From assembly GCF_003231285.1 (NCBI RefSeq), contig NZ_QKNS01000008.1, positions 1 through 64,000 on the forward strand: a stretch of 64,000 nucleotides of DNA. Direction: 5' to 3'. The notes beneath the pieces were generated by a model that was given only the letters and a program-made list of their open reading frames with translations, did not search any database and was not told where the DNA came from. This DNA comes from Hymenobacter sediminis (GTDB lineage: Bacteria > Bacteroidota > Bacteroidia > Cytophagales > Hymenobacteraceae). The translations under genes and the position numbers were made by a program. Numbering within the stretch: the stretch's first letter is position 1; the number at the start of each line of letters is the position of its first letter. This document shows positions 43,529 through 51,606 of this stretch, one piece after another.

Positions 43529-43613
43529 CGAAAGAAAAGTAGGGAGGCAAAAGGCCCAATATGCGCATATCTCGCCGATACGCTACAGGCTGTCGCCTGT
43601 CATAGTGCCCCTC

Positions 43614-44429
43614 CTAGGGCCGCTGCATCACCACCGAATACACCAAGGGTAGCTTGCCGGGTTGGGTTGCCAGCTGAAACCGGCCGGGTGCAGTTTCCTG
43701 CATGCCGGCAAAGCAGTCATAAGGCGAGTAATCGTACTCCTGAAAGTGCCGCAACTGCAGCCCCTGCCCGAGCAGACTGCCCAGCACTTCGCCCAGGTCG
43801 TGGTTCCAGGAAACGGACGTGTGCTCGAGGGGCGCGGCCAGATCGGCGTAGGTGCCGGTGGTAGTTTCCTCAATAGCCTCGCGGTTGAAGTAGCTGTACT
43901 CCACGCGGGTAAACTGACTGTCGAACATCCAGACTACCGGGTGAAACTCTACTAGCACCAATCGGCCGCCGGGGCGCAGGTAGTGGGTTACTACCTCTGC
44001 CCAGCGCGCCAAATCGGGCAGCCAGCCCAGCACCCCGTAGGTGGTGTAAACCACATCGAAGCCGGGTGTGGCGGGCAGCACCTCGGGCAAGTGGTACACA
44101 TCGGAGCACACGAATTCAGCCGACAAATGCAGCTCCATGGCCAACTGCCGGGCGGCGGCAATGGCCTCGTCCGACAAATCGATACCCGTCACTTGGGCGC
44201 CCATCCGGGCCAGCGAAAGGGAATCTTGCCCGAAGTGGCACTGCAGGTGCAAAATCCGCTGTCCGCCTACCTCACCCAGCAGGGCCAACTCGATGTCGTT
44301 AAGGGAGGAACGACCGGCCCGGAAACCCGCCACATCGTAAAAAGCCGAGTTCAGATGGTAGGGCACCTTGGCGTTCCAGAGGGTGCGGTTCAGGTGCAGG
44401 TAGTTGGGGTTGGGCTCGGGGGTAGGCAT
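43614..44429 (-). CDS. SAM-dependent methyltransferase
   Basis: The 271-residue class I methyltransferase has motif I RILHLQCHFGQDSLSLARMG, acidic motif II VTGIDLSDEA, EFVCSDVYHL, and the post-motif FDVVYTTYGVLGWLPDLARW. The motif I variant LQCHFGQDSL places it in a small-molecule methyltransferase group; the substrate cannot be told. It lies 85 bases upstream of hutI in the same direction but has no evident link to histidine breakdown. Confidence 0.85.
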   Translation of the reverse strand: MPTPEPNPNYLHLNRTLWNAKVPYHLNSAFYDVAGFRAGRSSLNDIELALLGEVGGQRILHLQCHFGQDSLSLARMGAQVTGIDLSDEAIAAARQLAMELHLSAEFVCSDVYHLPEVLPATPGFDVVYTTYGVLGWLPDLARWAEVVTHYLRPGGRLVLVEFHPVVWMFDSQFTRVEYSYFNREAIEETTTGTYADLAAPLEHTSVSWNHDLGEVLGSLLGQGLQLRHFQEYDYSPYDCFAGMQETAPGRFQLATQPGKLPLVYSVVMQRP

Positions 44430-44510
44430 AGCGAAAGATAGGGAGGCAGGAAGAAAATGACCATACCGGCCTAGTCATCGTACAGCAAGCTCGTGCCTAC
44501 CTCTGCCCTT

Positions 44511-45035
44511 ATGCTCCTACCCCTCGATGCGCCGCTGATCCTAACGCTTACCCTCGATGAAGCCGCGCAGGCGCATTTCAATGCCTTGCGCCAGCAGCAC
44601 TTCCCGCCGGAGCGCAACTACCTGCAAGCCCACGTTACGCTGTTTCACCACCTGCCAGGCCCCGAGGCGCCGGCCATTGGCAGTTATCTGGCCGAGGTAG
44701 TCAGGGCTACACCCCTCCTACCCCTGCAGGTGTCGGGGTTGCGGTTTCTGGGCCGGGGCGTTGCTTACGACCTCCAGAACCCGCAGCTGCTGCAACTGCA
44801 CCGGAACCTGCAAACGGCCTGGGCTGCGTGGCTTACGCCTCAGGATCAGCAGCGCCTCAAGCCCCACATTACCGTGCAAAACAAAGTGGACCCTAATTTG
44901 GCTCGCGCCCTACACCAAGAGCTAACCGCACAGTTTGCACCGTTTGAAGCTACCGGCACGGGCCTTACACTCTGGGCTTACCGCAACGGCCCCTGGGAGC
45001 AATTGGCGCAGTTTGAGTTTGCAGGCCAATCATGA
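44511..45035 (+). CDS. 2H phosphoesterase (2'-5' RNA ligase family)
   Basis: ATG 44511 gives 174 residues; GTG 44493 would add six. The two HxT motifs that define the family are at residues 41-43 (AHVTLFHHL) and 119-121 (KPHITVQNK), 78 apart as expected. Related enzymes open or join 2'-5' or cyclic phosphodiester bonds in RNA or nucleotides. Single gene ended by a hairpin at 45056. Confidence 0.85.
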   Translation: MLLPLDAPLILTLTLDEAAQAHFNALRQQHFPPERNYLQAHVTLFHHLPGPEAPAIGSYLAEVVRATPLLPLQVSGLRFLGRGVAYDLQNPQLLQLHRNLQTAWAAWLTPQDQQRLKPHITVQNKVDPNLARALHQELTAQFAPFEATGTGLTLWAYRNGPWEQLAQFEFAGQS

Positions 45036-45055
45036 TGAAAGTAGTCCTTCTTCAC

Positions 45056-45091
45056 AAAAAAGCCACTCTACACAATCGTAAAGTGGCTTTT
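45056..45091 (+). terminator. Intrinsic terminator of the 2H phosphoesterase gene
   Basis: AAAAAGCCACT...AGTGGCTTTTG forms a hairpin 20 bases after the stop. It is the last core-genome feature before the island; the att-like repeat begins 10 bases further on. Confidence 0.8.
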
Positions 45092-45101
45092 GTATACTCC
45101 C

Positions 45102-45125
45102 GGGTTACGGACGGGTTACTATTTG
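45102..45125 (+). repeat. Candidate left attachment site of the accessory island
   Basis: The sequence CGGGTTAC-GGACGGG-TTACTATT (a leading C lies at 45100-45101) resembles CCGGGTTAC-TAGACGG-TTACTATT at 59825-59848. Blocks of 9 and 10 identical bases keep the same spacing and orientation. It lies directly after the 2H phosphoesterase terminator, a tolerated insertion point. Each copy contains GGTTAC twice. Confidence 0.45.
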
Positions 45126-45198
45126 CGCTGAACATGCTGTGTTCAGCATAAAGTCCTGAGTCAACCGCAGTCCATTTGTTGATACAGTGATGGAGAGT

Positions 45199-45735
45199 TT
45201 ACATACGCTTTACCGCTAGAGTAAACTTGACTAACCTTGTGCCCTCATGCCCATTGAAAATGAGTGTGCGAAGATCATTAATAAAGTACATGGCTGTGGC
45301 TTTCGGTCCACTAACACTGCCTTCAATTGTATCAAGAAGTTTAAGCCCTTGTGCAGTCAGTACCTTATCCATCACATCGCCACGCCCTGGTGTCATGTAC
45401 TCGTTCCATTGAATGCCAAGTACGTCCGGGCCTACTTCCGGGTCGAAGATAACTGTCACATAGTAGGGCCCCTTTGAGCTACCTGCTTTCGGTACATACC
45501 GGTAGTGAGCCGTTATATTGAAGTACTCCTTAGGGAACACTTCCTGCTCTTTCTCGCACACTTCGGTATAAGTCATGAACTTATAGCCTGCCTTCGTCAA
45601 ACTAGTATGAGCTTGTGTGCGGCTATGGCCTATGAAATTGTTAAGCAGAGAGTAGTTAGTGAGGTTGTTATACGTTTGTCCTTGGCCACTATAAGCCAGC
45701 AGGATAAAGCTGCCCAATAAGCATAGTTTTTTCAT
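45199..45735 (-). CDS. Secreted hypothetical protein
   Basis: The 178-residue protein has a signal peptide MKKLCLLGSFILLAYSGQGQ. The mature part includes IGHSRTQAHTSLTKAGYKFM, VIFDPEVGPDVLGIQWNEYM and AMYFINDLRTLIFNGHEGTR, a beta-rich pattern without known motifs. It pairs in tandem with the lipoprotein gene at 45760 (24-base gap), so the two may be one transcript. It sits at the left edge of the island. Function unknown. Confidence 0.6.
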   Translation of the reverse strand: MKKLCLLGSFILLAYSGQGQTYNNLTNYSLLNNFIGHSRTQAHTSLTKAGYKFMTYTEVCEKEQEVFPKEYFNITAHYRYVPKAGSSKGPYYVTVIFDPEVGPDVLGIQWNEYMTPGRGDVMDKVLTAQGLKLLDTIEGSVSGPKATAMYFINDLRTLIFNGHEGTRLVKFTLAVKRM

Positions 45736-45759
45736 CGAGGTACATGTAAAGCCGATGTA

Positions 45760-46080
45760 CTAACGTACCCGGACAAAAGTACCCTTGAAGCCGAACGTAC
45801 CCTCATTAACGAGGGTATCTGGGCTAACTATCTTAAACCGCACCTGTCCGCCCTCAACCCCAGTATAGAGGTACCCTTCTTCAATCTTATACTCGGTGGC
45901 TATTTCGCCAAGGAGACTCGCTATGATGACCTTGGATTCCGTGACTTCGAACTTGTTTACAGAGAAGCTCTCATCGCCACTTATGCGTTGGTAGATGCCT
46001 TTAGGTTTTTCTCGGTAGAGTGATTCGCAACTGCACAAGACACAGACAGTAGCAACAGAAAGGAGCGCTTTTTTTAGCAT
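45760..46080 (-). CDS. Small lipoprotein
   Basis: The 106-residue protein starts MLKKALLSVATVCVLCSCES, a lipoprotein signal with Cys18 in VLCSC. The mature domain is a short beta-rich unit (GDESFSVNKFEVTESKVIIA; EYKIEEGYLYTGVEGGQVRF). No family recognised. It is upstream of and probably cotranscribed with the secreted protein at 45199. Confidence 0.6.
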   Translation of the reverse strand: MLKKALLSVATVCVLCSCESLYREKPKGIYQRISGDESFSVNKFEVTESKVIIASLLGEIATEYKIEEGYLYTGVEGGQVRFKIVSPDTLVNEGTFGFKGTFVRVR

Positions 46081-46369
46081 AGCATTTTACAAAAGGTTGT
46101 TTTGGTAAAATGCGTAATACTGCTGTTTAATAGAGACTTATAAAATCCCGAAGTTTTAGCTGGTTCGATTCTCTATATAGACTGATAATATAAACATTTG
46201 CAAGTATGCTCCTTGGATTTACGCCTGTGTGGCGCAGCCGTTGACCGAGCCGGGAGCCCGGCAGGCGCAGGTAGCGGCTCGTTTTTGAATGAGCGTGGCC
46301 TCTGTTAGTAACCTCGTGCGGCGGCAGCGACAAACTAGTTTAGTAACGGCGGGGCAGAGATGTTGCGGC

Positions 46370-46605
46370 GCGGTGATGTGTTGATGCTCGACAACCTGCC
46401 GGTGTACAAGCTCGACGGGCTGCTGTTCTTGCCTTACTTACCCGACTTCATCCTAGTCTAGAAGGCCTAAAGCAAGCTACGCCACGCCTGGGTCCGCACC
46501 CGCGAGGCACTCCAAGCCGCCATCTTGTCCTCCGTCGAGTGGATCACTCGCAAGGACGCCACAGCTTGGCTCAACCATTGCGGCTATTACATACATCGTT
46601 CATAA
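46370..46605 (+). pseudogene. IS630-family transposase remnant
   Basis: The frame from about 46374 reads DVLMLDNLPVYKLDG, then LLFLPYLPDFILV, then TAG, KA, TAA, then SKLRHAWVRTREALQAAILS up to TAA 46603-46605. This matches the end of IS630 DDE transposases (Asp-Asn, then LLFLPPYSPDxNPIE, then the K-R helix) with an internal deletion and two stops. The 5' part and the inverted repeats are gone. It marks past transposition at the island edge. Confidence 0.75.
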
Positions 46606-46682
46606 ATCTGCTATTTAGGTGCTAGAGACACTGAGCCAAAAGTATATTATATTGCTAGCTCGAAACATAAGACTTCATCAAT

Positions 46683-46847
46683 ATGCCAGTTTTTAAATGC
46701 TATAGTTGCAAGGAAGAAAACGATTATGATCAGCCGGAATCTGAGTTCGTGATTAGTTACGCTACAGCAAGACAAGCGCCAAAGCCCAAAAGATACATAG
46801 TCAAAAAATGCAAGAAGTGCGGTGCGAAAAATACAATAGACTATTAG
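46683..46847 (+). CDS. Small zinc-ribbon protein
   Basis: ATG 46683 encodes 54 residues: MPVFKCYSCKEENDYDQPES and a basic C-terminal half ending KKCKKCGAKNTIDY. The Cys6-x2-Cys9 and Cys43-x2-Cys46 pairs form a classic zinc ribbon. The stop TAG 46845-46847 is one base before the next ATG (46849), so the gene is coupled to the membrane protein and protease that follow. Base composition is AT-rich like its partners. It may bind nucleic acid or act as an adaptor; this is inference. Confidence 0.65.
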   Translation: MPVFKCYSCKEENDYDQPESEFVISYATARQAPKPKRYIVKKCKKCGAKNTIDY

Positions 46848-46848
46848 T

Positions 46849-47241
46849 ATGATACAAGGCCGACCAGCTTCTGACGAAGACGAATACCTCAATGAGTGGA
46901 GTCTAAATTCTTTGAAGGAGAATTTGACTCTAATTAATGACATACTGCGTCAATTGATGACTATTAGTGCGGCTATTTTAGGTGTTAGTATATTTTATGA
47001 GAAAATAATTACTAATAATAGTTTTAAAATTGCAGCTATTTCGACATTTTTTGTAGCGCTCATTCTTTCATTTTTTGGAATTATTCCCTACGGTAGCAAG
47101 ATTATTACGAATGATCCTGTTGCATTCAAGGAACAAAAAAAGTCGATATTTAAAACTAAATATTGGCTTGCAATCGCTGCATGCTTTTTTTTGACAGCTG
47201 GATTTGCTATTGTTATTGTGCATCTAATAGATAGATTTTAA
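46849..47241 (+). CDS. Three-helix membrane protein, candidate effector or anchor
   Basis: The 130-residue protein has a soluble N-terminal helix (residues 12-32, YLNEWSLNSLKENLTLINDI) and three membrane helices at about 34-51 (RQLMTISAAILGVSIFY), 59-80 (FKIAAISTFFVALILSFFGI) and 105-127 (YWLAIAACFFLTAGFAIVIV). A basic loop follows helix 2. Small helical membrane proteins of this size often act as pore-forming effectors in phage defence. The gene is 1 base after the zinc-ribbon gene and 24 bases before the protease gene. Not a family I can name. Confidence 0.7.
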   Translation: MIQGRPASDEDEYLNEWSLNSLKENLTLINDILRQLMTISAAILGVSIFYEKIITNNSFKIAAISTFFVALILSFFGIIPYGSKIITNDPVAFKEQKKSIFKTKYWLAIAACFFLTAGFAIVIVHLIDRF

Positions 47242-47265
47242 ATAATTTATTAGATAAAGCGGTTC

Positions 47266-49470
47266 ATGAATAATAAAAAACATTTCAGTATTCCATCCGA
47301 ACTCGTTCGTTCAAGCCCTGTGGTTAAGGGTGGTGGCGGTAAGCCCTATACAAGAGATGATTATAAAAGTCATGGTGAGAGCTTAGTTCAACAGTCCGAT
47401 GAAGTAAAGCAGCTCATCGAGAGCAAGCTTGATGCTCAATTGGTAAATTTCTATGTTCTCCAATTAACGACGCCTAGTGATGTAAAAATCAAGTCTCAAG
47501 TATCAATATTAAACAATCTTGGTTTTGATATAATTAGCTTGTCTGCAAGCGATCAAACTCAAGCAATTGTAGAGATTGATAAGTCTAAGTTTAATAGACT
47601 TTCGCAAAAAATTAAAGGTTATGCAAATGCTGAGGGTAATCCTGGAAAAAGCCAGCTTGCGATAATTGAGAATATTAAAGAAGTTCCCGTTGCTGAAAAA
47701 TTGAATTCTATAATTATTGAAAATCTTGATATAGAAGTTGAGTTTTTGATTTCTATTTATAATAAATTCAATAGGCAAAATAAAGAAGAGGTTGTAAAAA
47801 GTATCTATCGATCATTAGTAGAGGGAGGAGCGAAAGGCGTTATTAGTGAGCGTTACGAAAACGGCTCAATGATTGTGTCTGGAGTAGCTTCTGTTCGTCA
47901 GCTAAAGGATGTGGGTCAATCCTATAGTACGATTCGCTCTATAAGCCTTAATAGCCAATTTCACGCTAATCAATCGATACCAGCGGGTGATTTACCAAAT
48001 TCGTTACAAGTCCTTCAACCTAAAACAAATGTAAAAGTTGCTGTTATCGATAGCGGTGTACAGGCAAACAAAAACCTTCTTACTGATCTAGTATCGGAGG
48101 CTTATGATTATACTTCTACTGGTTTAGGTGATGCATTCGCTCATGGCACATTGGTCGCTAGCAGAATTATATTTGGCGACGATATTCTATCGTCTTTAGT
48201 CACAGGCCAACTTGAGCCCATATGCAAAGTTATTGACATCAAGGTGTTTGGCATTAGGCCTGATGGCAATATGCAAGGTCCAACTATACAAGGCTTAGCA
48301 TCGATCTTGCAAGATATAATTCCTAAAATTTATAAGCAGGCTAAAATATTTAATCTCAGTTTAGGGCTGCAAATTCCTATCGAAGATAATTCAATTTCAT
48401 TAGTTGCTCATCTAATAGATTTCTTCTCTAGAAAATATGACATATTATTCGTTATCGCTTCTGGTAATATTATCGACCCTGTAGGAAGCCATCCTGATCA
48501 GTTTGGTCATCCCTCTGCGCGAATATGTACACCAGCTGAATCTATTTTAGGATTGACAGTCGGGTCGGTTACTAAAAAGCATGACGACACGTCTATATGC
48601 AGACAGAACCAACTTTCTCCCTTTTCTAGGGTGGGGCCAGGTGCCGACCGTGGAATGAAACCTGAATTAGTAGCCCATGGAGGTAATTTGAGTGCTGGTT
48701 GGGCTACTAATCCAGATATTGGTGCATATGGGCTTAATGAGACAGGAACAGGCTTCGCATTTAATGTTGGCACTAGCTTTTCAGCCCCTATTATAAGCTC
48801 ATATGCAGCATTGCTATTCCATGAGTACGAAGATGCAAGTGTTAATCTAGTTAAAGCACTATTACTTCATTTTTCGAACACTATTGATTGTGATAACATT
48901 AAAGGTGCGCGCAAAATAAATATGTGCGGCTTTGGAGAACCTAATTTAGATCTGTGTCTGCATCCAAGATCAAATGCTGCTACATTTATATATAACGGGT
49001 CAATAAAAAAGGATACGTATAATGAAATTCCATTTTACGTTCCAAAATGTATGGCGGAGGATAAAGATGACACGAGCCTTCAAATAAAAGTGACAGTAGT
49101 TTATAATCCGCCTACTGATCCCGACAATGCTCTTTATTACTGTCAAACTAGGCTTGGAGTCGAGCTCTATAAAAATACGGCGTCAGGAGCAAGAAAAGTG
49201 TCTTTTACGAGCACTGATGAGCGGTACACGAATGAATGGAGTCCAATTGTTTCTTTTGCAAAGAACTTCAAAAAGTCTTATGCTTCAGGTGATTGGTATA
49301 TTAAATTAAGAGCTTATGGCCGTGGCGGTATAGATGCAAACTTTACGCAGGATTTTGTGTCAATCATCGAAGTAATCGACACAAAGGGTATGGGTAGAGT
49401 ATATGACGATGTAGAAAATTCATGGGAAGAAGTGCGAGCAACTCAAGATGTTGTTGCTAGAGTTGCATAA
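47266..49470 (+). CDS. Large subtilisin-like serine protease (S8), probably cytoplasmic
   Basis: The 734-residue protein starts at ATG 47266 and has no signal peptide. The first ~250 residues are a non-catalytic regulatory region with helices (SEVKQL-type and FLISIYNKFNRQNKEEVVKS). The S8 domain carries the triad Asp262 (KVAVIDSGVQAN), His293 (FAHGTLVAS) and Ser504 (VGTSFSAPIISS), plus the oxyanion Asn in VIASGNIIDP. FSRVGPGADRGMKPELVAHG is typical of large intracellular bacterial subtilases. A beta-rich C-terminal domain follows from about 570. It is AT-rich and coupled to the zinc-ribbon and membrane genes, suggesting a protease-gated membrane system. It resembles the IteS type of anti-phage peptidase only in broad class. 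Confidence 0.85.
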   Translation: MNNKKHFSIPSELVRSSPVVKGGGGKPYTRDDYKSHGESLVQQSDEVKQLIESKLDAQLVNFYVLQLTTPSDVKIKSQVSILNNLGFDIISLSASDQTQAIVEIDKSKFNRLSQKIKGYANAEGNPGKSQLAIIENIKEVPVAEKLNSIIIENLDIEVEFLISIYNKFNRQNKEEVVKSIYRSLVEGGAKGVISERYENGSMIVSGVASVRQLKDVGQSYSTIRSISLNSQFHANQSIPAGDLPNSLQVLQPKTNVKVAVIDSGVQANKNLLTDLVSEAYDYTSTGLGDAFAHGTLVASRIIFGDDILSSLVTGQLEPICKVIDIKVFGIRPDGNMQGPTIQGLASILQDIIPKIYKQAKIFNLSLGLQIPIEDNSISLVAHLIDFFSRKYDILFVIASGNIIDPVGSHPDQFGHPSARICTPAESILGLTVGSVTKKHDDTSICRQNQLSPFSRVGPGADRGMKPELVAHGGNLSAGWATNPDIGAYGLNETGTGFAFNVGTSFSAPIISSYAALLFHEYEDASVNLVKALLLHFSNTIDCDNIKGARKINMCGFGEPNLDLCLHPRSNAATFIYNGSIKKDTYNEIPFYVPKCMAEDKDDTSLQIKVTVVYNPPTDPDNALYYCQTRLGVELYKNTASGARKVSFTSTDERYTNEWSPIVSFAKNFKKSYASGDWYIKLRAYGRGGIDANFTQDFVSIIEVIDTKGMGRVYDDVENSWEEVRATQDVVARVA

Positions 49471-49576
49471 AGTGACATTCGATCTTTTGCCCAAAGGGAG
49501 CAAATTTTCAAACTAATTATAATACATACACAGGCTGTTTGGTAGAGTAGCATTTGTGAGCAATTGGAGTAAGATT

Positions 49577-49828
49577 ATGGCAGCATGTCATCTTTGTGGT
49601 GAAGCAGGTGCAGAGGATAGGCGCGAGGTTTATACGGGCAGTTCCAAGTATTATGGTAGCCGTAGTACGAGTACGCGGGTGAGCTATAGCGTTCGTAGCG
49701 TATGCCGTGCCTGCGCTGTTGAGCTTGATAATGCAGAGTGGCGTAAAGAACTACGAAAACTGCGTGTAGACGTAGTCGTTCAATTGCTGATGGCAGCTGG
49801 TCTTATGTACTATGTAGTAGTGCGTTGA
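49577..49828 (+). CDS. Zinc-finger protein with C-terminal membrane helix
   Basis: ATG 49577 gives 83 residues; GTG 49556 would add seven. Two Cys pairs, ACHLCG (Cys4, Cys7) and SVCRACAVE (Cys43, Cys46), flank a Ser/Tyr-rich stretch and should bind one zinc. A short helix region leads to a terminal membrane segment (VVVQLLMAAGLMYYVVV). The stop TGA is immediately followed by the ATG of the DnaJ-type gene with no gap, so the two are surely cotranscribed. Confidence 0.65.
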   Translation: MAACHLCGEAGAEDRREVYTGSSKYYGSRSTSTRVSYSVRSVCRACAVELDNAEWRKELRKLRVDVVVQLLMAAGLMYYVVVR

Positions 49829-50644
49829 ATGAAGAATTACTACGACTTATTAGGTATTCCTACCACTGCTACCAAAGATGAAATTAAGCAGGCCTACCGT
49901 CGCTTATCAGTGAAGTTTCATCCGGATAAGAACTCAGGAGATTCCTACTTCGCTGAAATGTTCAAGCAGATCAACGAAGCTCAGGAAGTGCTGCTGAGTG
50001 AAAGCAAGCGCGCTGCCTACGATGCTCGGCTGAATGGATATGTGCAACAGGAGAGGAGGATAGCTGCTGAACAGGCAAAACTGCGGCGTGAGCGAGAAGA
50101 GCTTGCGCGAAAGCAAAGAGAGCAAGAGCTAGCTAGCCAGCGTCTACGGGAGCAACAAACCCGTGTACAGCAACAAGAGGCCGAAGCCCAGCGGTTGAAG
50201 GAGCAAAGCCTTCGCGCTGCTCAACAAAAACCGGTTGTAAAGCAAGTAGCTGTTCCTGCTGCGCCTCAAGCTATTGCAACGAGAAGGAAACGTTCTCCTA
50301 GTTTGCGGCAACTTGTCCAACAATGGAAGCGCATTAAGTATAGCTTCTGGGCTATTAACATTAGCCTAGCGCTATACATTGGTTTTGGCCCTAATAAGCT
50401 ACATTACCTCCGGCCTGCGGGTACCGATGCCTTCGTAACTGCAGACAAAGGGCTATACTTGCGTGATACGCCGCATAGTACTGGTAAAGCCATAGCAAGC
50501 CTTCCTAAGTACACGTATTTAAAGCTTGTATCAGCGAATGGGCGACTCGAAAATATAGGAGGTAAGAAAGCGCCTTGGTATCAAGTGAAGAGTGATACTA
50601 TGCAGGGCTGGGTATGGTCTGGATACGTGGAGAAGGTTCAGTAA
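49829..50644 (+). CDS. J-domain protein with membrane helix and SH3-like domain
   Basis: The 271-residue protein has an N-terminal J domain (residues 1-65; YYDLLGIPTTATKDEIKQAY, then His31-Pro32-Asp33). A long charged coiled coil follows (about 70-140; EQAKLRREREELARKQREQE), then a basic region, a membrane helix at about 170-188 (YSFWAINISLALYIGFG), and a C-terminal bacterial SH3-like domain (FVTADKGLYLRDTPHSTGKA; GWVWSGYVEKV). The J domain would recruit DnaK on the cytoplasmic side while the SH3 unit faces the periplasm and may bind peptidoglycan. Coupled to the zinc-finger membrane gene upstream. A hairpin at 50688 ends the transcript. Confidence 0.85.
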   Translation: MKNYYDLLGIPTTATKDEIKQAYRRLSVKFHPDKNSGDSYFAEMFKQINEAQEVLLSESKRAAYDARLNGYVQQERRIAAEQAKLRREREELARKQREQELASQRLREQQTRVQQQEAEAQRLKEQSLRAAQQKPVVKQVAVPAAPQAIATRRKRSPSLRQLVQQWKRIKYSFWAINISLALYIGFGPNKLHYLRPAGTDAFVTADKGLYLRDTPHSTGKAIASLPKYTYLKLVSANGRLENIGGKKAPWYQVKSDTMQGWVWSGYVEKVQ

Positions 50645-50687
50645 AGGAGTTCCACGCCCTAGTGACTTATAAGATATAGGTTTCACT

Positions 50688-50715
50688 AAGGTGCCAAGTC
50701 CATACTTGGCACCTT
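50688..50715 (+). terminator. Perfect 12-bp hairpin after the J-domain gene
   Basis: AAGGTGCCAAGT-CCAT-ACTTGGCACCTT, 44 bases past the stop, followed by CATCA. A strong stem without a long T-run. Confidence 0.7.
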
Positions 50716-50926
50716 CATCACTTAATTTCCTATTGCTAAGGACATTGAGGAAATAAGCTGTTAGTTTGCTATATAAATATAATAGTATTATATATGCATA
50801 TATTATGAAAAGAGGGTGTGGCCTTCGTATTCGTAACTGCTCAAGGCTACCCCTCCCCTGTACAGCACACAAGGAGGGAGTGGCCCTATCATTTCGATTG
50901 TAGACAGTTTAACTTAAAGAGAGATC

Positions 50927-51271
50927 ATGAAAAAACTGCTTCTCTTCATGCCACTCTTCGCGTTCTACTTATCAAGTACTGATGGGCTTGCTCAGCCAAA
51001 TCCTTACCCCAGACCTGATCCCTGTAGACCTAACCAATCATGGAAACAATGGGATGCCGTTACTCCTATCAATTCGGATGTTAGCGATGAGGAAAGGAAA
51101 CGGGAATACTGCAAGTACGCACTGCCAACCATATATCAGTGTATGCAAGGGTACCAACAATTATCAAGTCCAGATCCAATTGTACAAGCCAAGATAAATA
51201 GAATGGTTAGGCGAGCGACAGCCAGAGACGAAAGGATAATCGCCACTATAAAAAGAAAGTATTGTCCCTAA
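50927..51271 (+). CDS. Small secreted protein
   Basis: The 114-residue protein has a signal peptide (MKKLLLFMPLFAFYLSSTDG, then LAQ). The mature part is Pro-rich at first (PNPYPRPDPCRPNQSWKQWD) and then helical and basic (QAKINRMVRRATARDERIIA), with four Cys that could form disulphides. An AAGAGAG stretch precedes the ATG. No family recognised. Sits alone in AT-rich surroundings. Confidence 0.6.
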   Translation: MKKLLLFMPLFAFYLSSTDGLAQPNPYPRPDPCRPNQSWKQWDAVTPINSDVSDEERKREYCKYALPTIYQCMQGYQQLSSPDPIVQAKINRMVRRATARDERIIATIKRKYCP

Positions 51272-51606
51272 AAAAATAAAAAATAGTGATTATTTATTTT
51301 TAATATCTAAATATAATATACTGTATTTTAACATTTATGAACTAATATGCAATATATTATACATTTTTTAATTTTAATTATTGCTAATTTATAAGCATTG
51401 TATATCAAAATTGATTATATATTATAATGTTTTAAACTATCGCTAACTAGTTATAATTGTAGTATGTGATGCAGTCAGCTGCATTATATGGTTATTGACT
51501 AATCCTCATAAATAAATAGTCTTTCATAGTAAATAGTGGCACTATATAGAGGCATGCCATGAATGGCCGTCAATTCATTTGGTCAGGTGTAAAAGACAAT
51601 TTTAAC
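51272..51606. other. Very AT-rich gap
   Basis: About 335 bases, mostly A and T, with no supported gene. It contains many short TATA/ATAAT-like stretches and is the most AT-rich part of the window. It may hold the promoter of the gene at 51607. Confidence 0.6.

Noticed and set aside
42962..43864. 300-codon frame opposite hutI and the methyltransferase
   Set aside because: Spans the gap between two well-supported minus-strand genes and translates to low-complexity Arg/Ala/Gly sequence.
46127..46333. 68-codon minus-strand frame
   Set aside because: Covers remnant DNA next to the IS630 fragment; no protein-like features.
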